From Dipteronia dyeriana (lineage: Eukaryota > Streptophyta > Magnoliopsida > Sapindales > Sapindaceae), in assembly GCA_032871835.1 (NCBI GenBank), contig CM065301.1, forward strand, positions 17,873,291 to 17,937,290: a stretch of DNA of 64,000 nucleotides, given 5' to 3'. Below, one piece after another: positions 63,347 through 64,000 of this stretch. A program made the translations under genes and the position numbers. The first letter of the stretch is position 1, and each line of letters begins with the position of its first letter. The notes beneath the pieces were generated by a model. It had not been told where the DNA came from. It ran no database searches and worked only from the letters and a program-made list of their open reading frames with translations.

Positions 63347-64000
63347 ACTCTGATTTGATGATATGATACTAGTTCTGTTTTTGATTGTTTAGGAGGTAAC
63401 ACGGTTGGGGTTTGAATCCAGACAATTAATTGAGTTTGGCACACTCTGATCTTGAAATTTACAAATTTATGCAAATCTTTTTGTTTTGTAATAGATTTGG
63501 CAATGAGTCGTATTATTTGTATCGTTTCGTATTAAGGTTGTGTTAAAATTGTTTTATCCGAACACTACCTATTAGCTTAATGGGTTGAAATATATAAACC
63601 CGAAACCATTTGTTAAATAAATGGGTTACCCGACCCGGTATGTTGTAAAATATTATATTTGAGATTTATTAAAAAGTCGAAAATAAGTAGTACTGAAACA
63701 TGAAAAAACTCATATAATTCAGTTCACCAACAATATTTTGAAACCATATTTTTTATATTTAAAAAAAGTCTAAATAAAAAACTTGAAAATGACATCGTCC
63801 ATTAATTTTCCTCTTGAATCTCCGATGCAATTGGGAATCTCAATTGTCATTGAAACCTAAAAGGTTAAATTACTTGTGTTAGATGTTTACACCTAATAGG
63901 TACGGTATTCAATTTGCGTAAACATTTAATTTTACATTAAAAAAATTACTTATTAATTAGGAGGATGTATTTTTTAGAGGGGTATTATTGATTTAGTTCC
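63347..64000. other. 3' flank of the RINT1/MAG2-like gene
   Basis: It should contain the 3' UTR. From about 63590, ACCCGAAACC and GGGTTACCCGACCCGG phrases may mark a decayed MITE end. Nothing else was recognised up to the window edge. Confidence 0.35.

Overview
The window is nuclear DNA of a flowering plant, almost certainly a eudicot. It is AT-rich, its three intact genes are split by GT-AG introns, and their products are plant-type (oligoribonuclease, a CBL-interacting kinase of the CIPK3 type, and a RINT1/MAG2-family tether). Most of the remaining sequence is layered transposable elements. I cannot name the species. No CRISPR array, rRNA gene or bona fide tRNA gene was seen.

Layout. 1-10516 is a broken hAT transposon on the minus strand (hAT-1, running off the left edge). 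It is split by a 4.78-kb LTR-derived insertion (906-5688, TSD TCAAA) that itself holds a Sirevirus-like LTR segment, and again by a truncated Ty3/gypsy element (5' LTR 6827-7646, dead gag and protease to about 10085). 11888-19298 is a Mutator-like non-autonomous element (9-bp TSD) containing a complete but dead Ty1/copia element (12366-18757), whose 3' LTR holds a further 720-bp insertion. A hAT MITE (19607-20280) ends 250 bp before the first gene.

Genes. Oligoribonuclease (20532-29766, plus, 7 exons, 233 aa) and CIPK3 (37044-31432, minus, 14 coding exons, 439 aa) lie tail to tail. From memory the same two families are neighbours in Arabidopsis (At2g26970/At2g26980). Their introns carry a Harbinger-like foldback, a hAT MITE and a tRNA-derived SINE. 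38.6-45.6 kb is intergenic with further MITEs and retroelement scraps. 45601-59217 is a second hAT element (hAT-2, plus strand), originally about 3.2 kb. It was enlarged by an 8872-bp Athila-type Ty3/gypsy element (46639-55510), a 1262-bp solo LTR (55730-56991) and a MITE (58661-58967). The last gene, RINT1/MAG2-like (59867-63346, plus, 4 exons, 815 aa), starts 650 bp beyond it.

How the parts fit. The nesting can be read directly from target-site duplications. For both hAT transposases, removing the LTR insertion plus one TSD copy restores the reading frame across the joint, so the insertion boundaries are good to the base. The oddest item is the Athila element: the TSDs and restored frame show it is one insertion, yet the sequences in its two LTR positions are not copies of each other. 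No obviously new enzymatic or defence system was found; the interest is in transposon architecture and in repeats inside gene introns.
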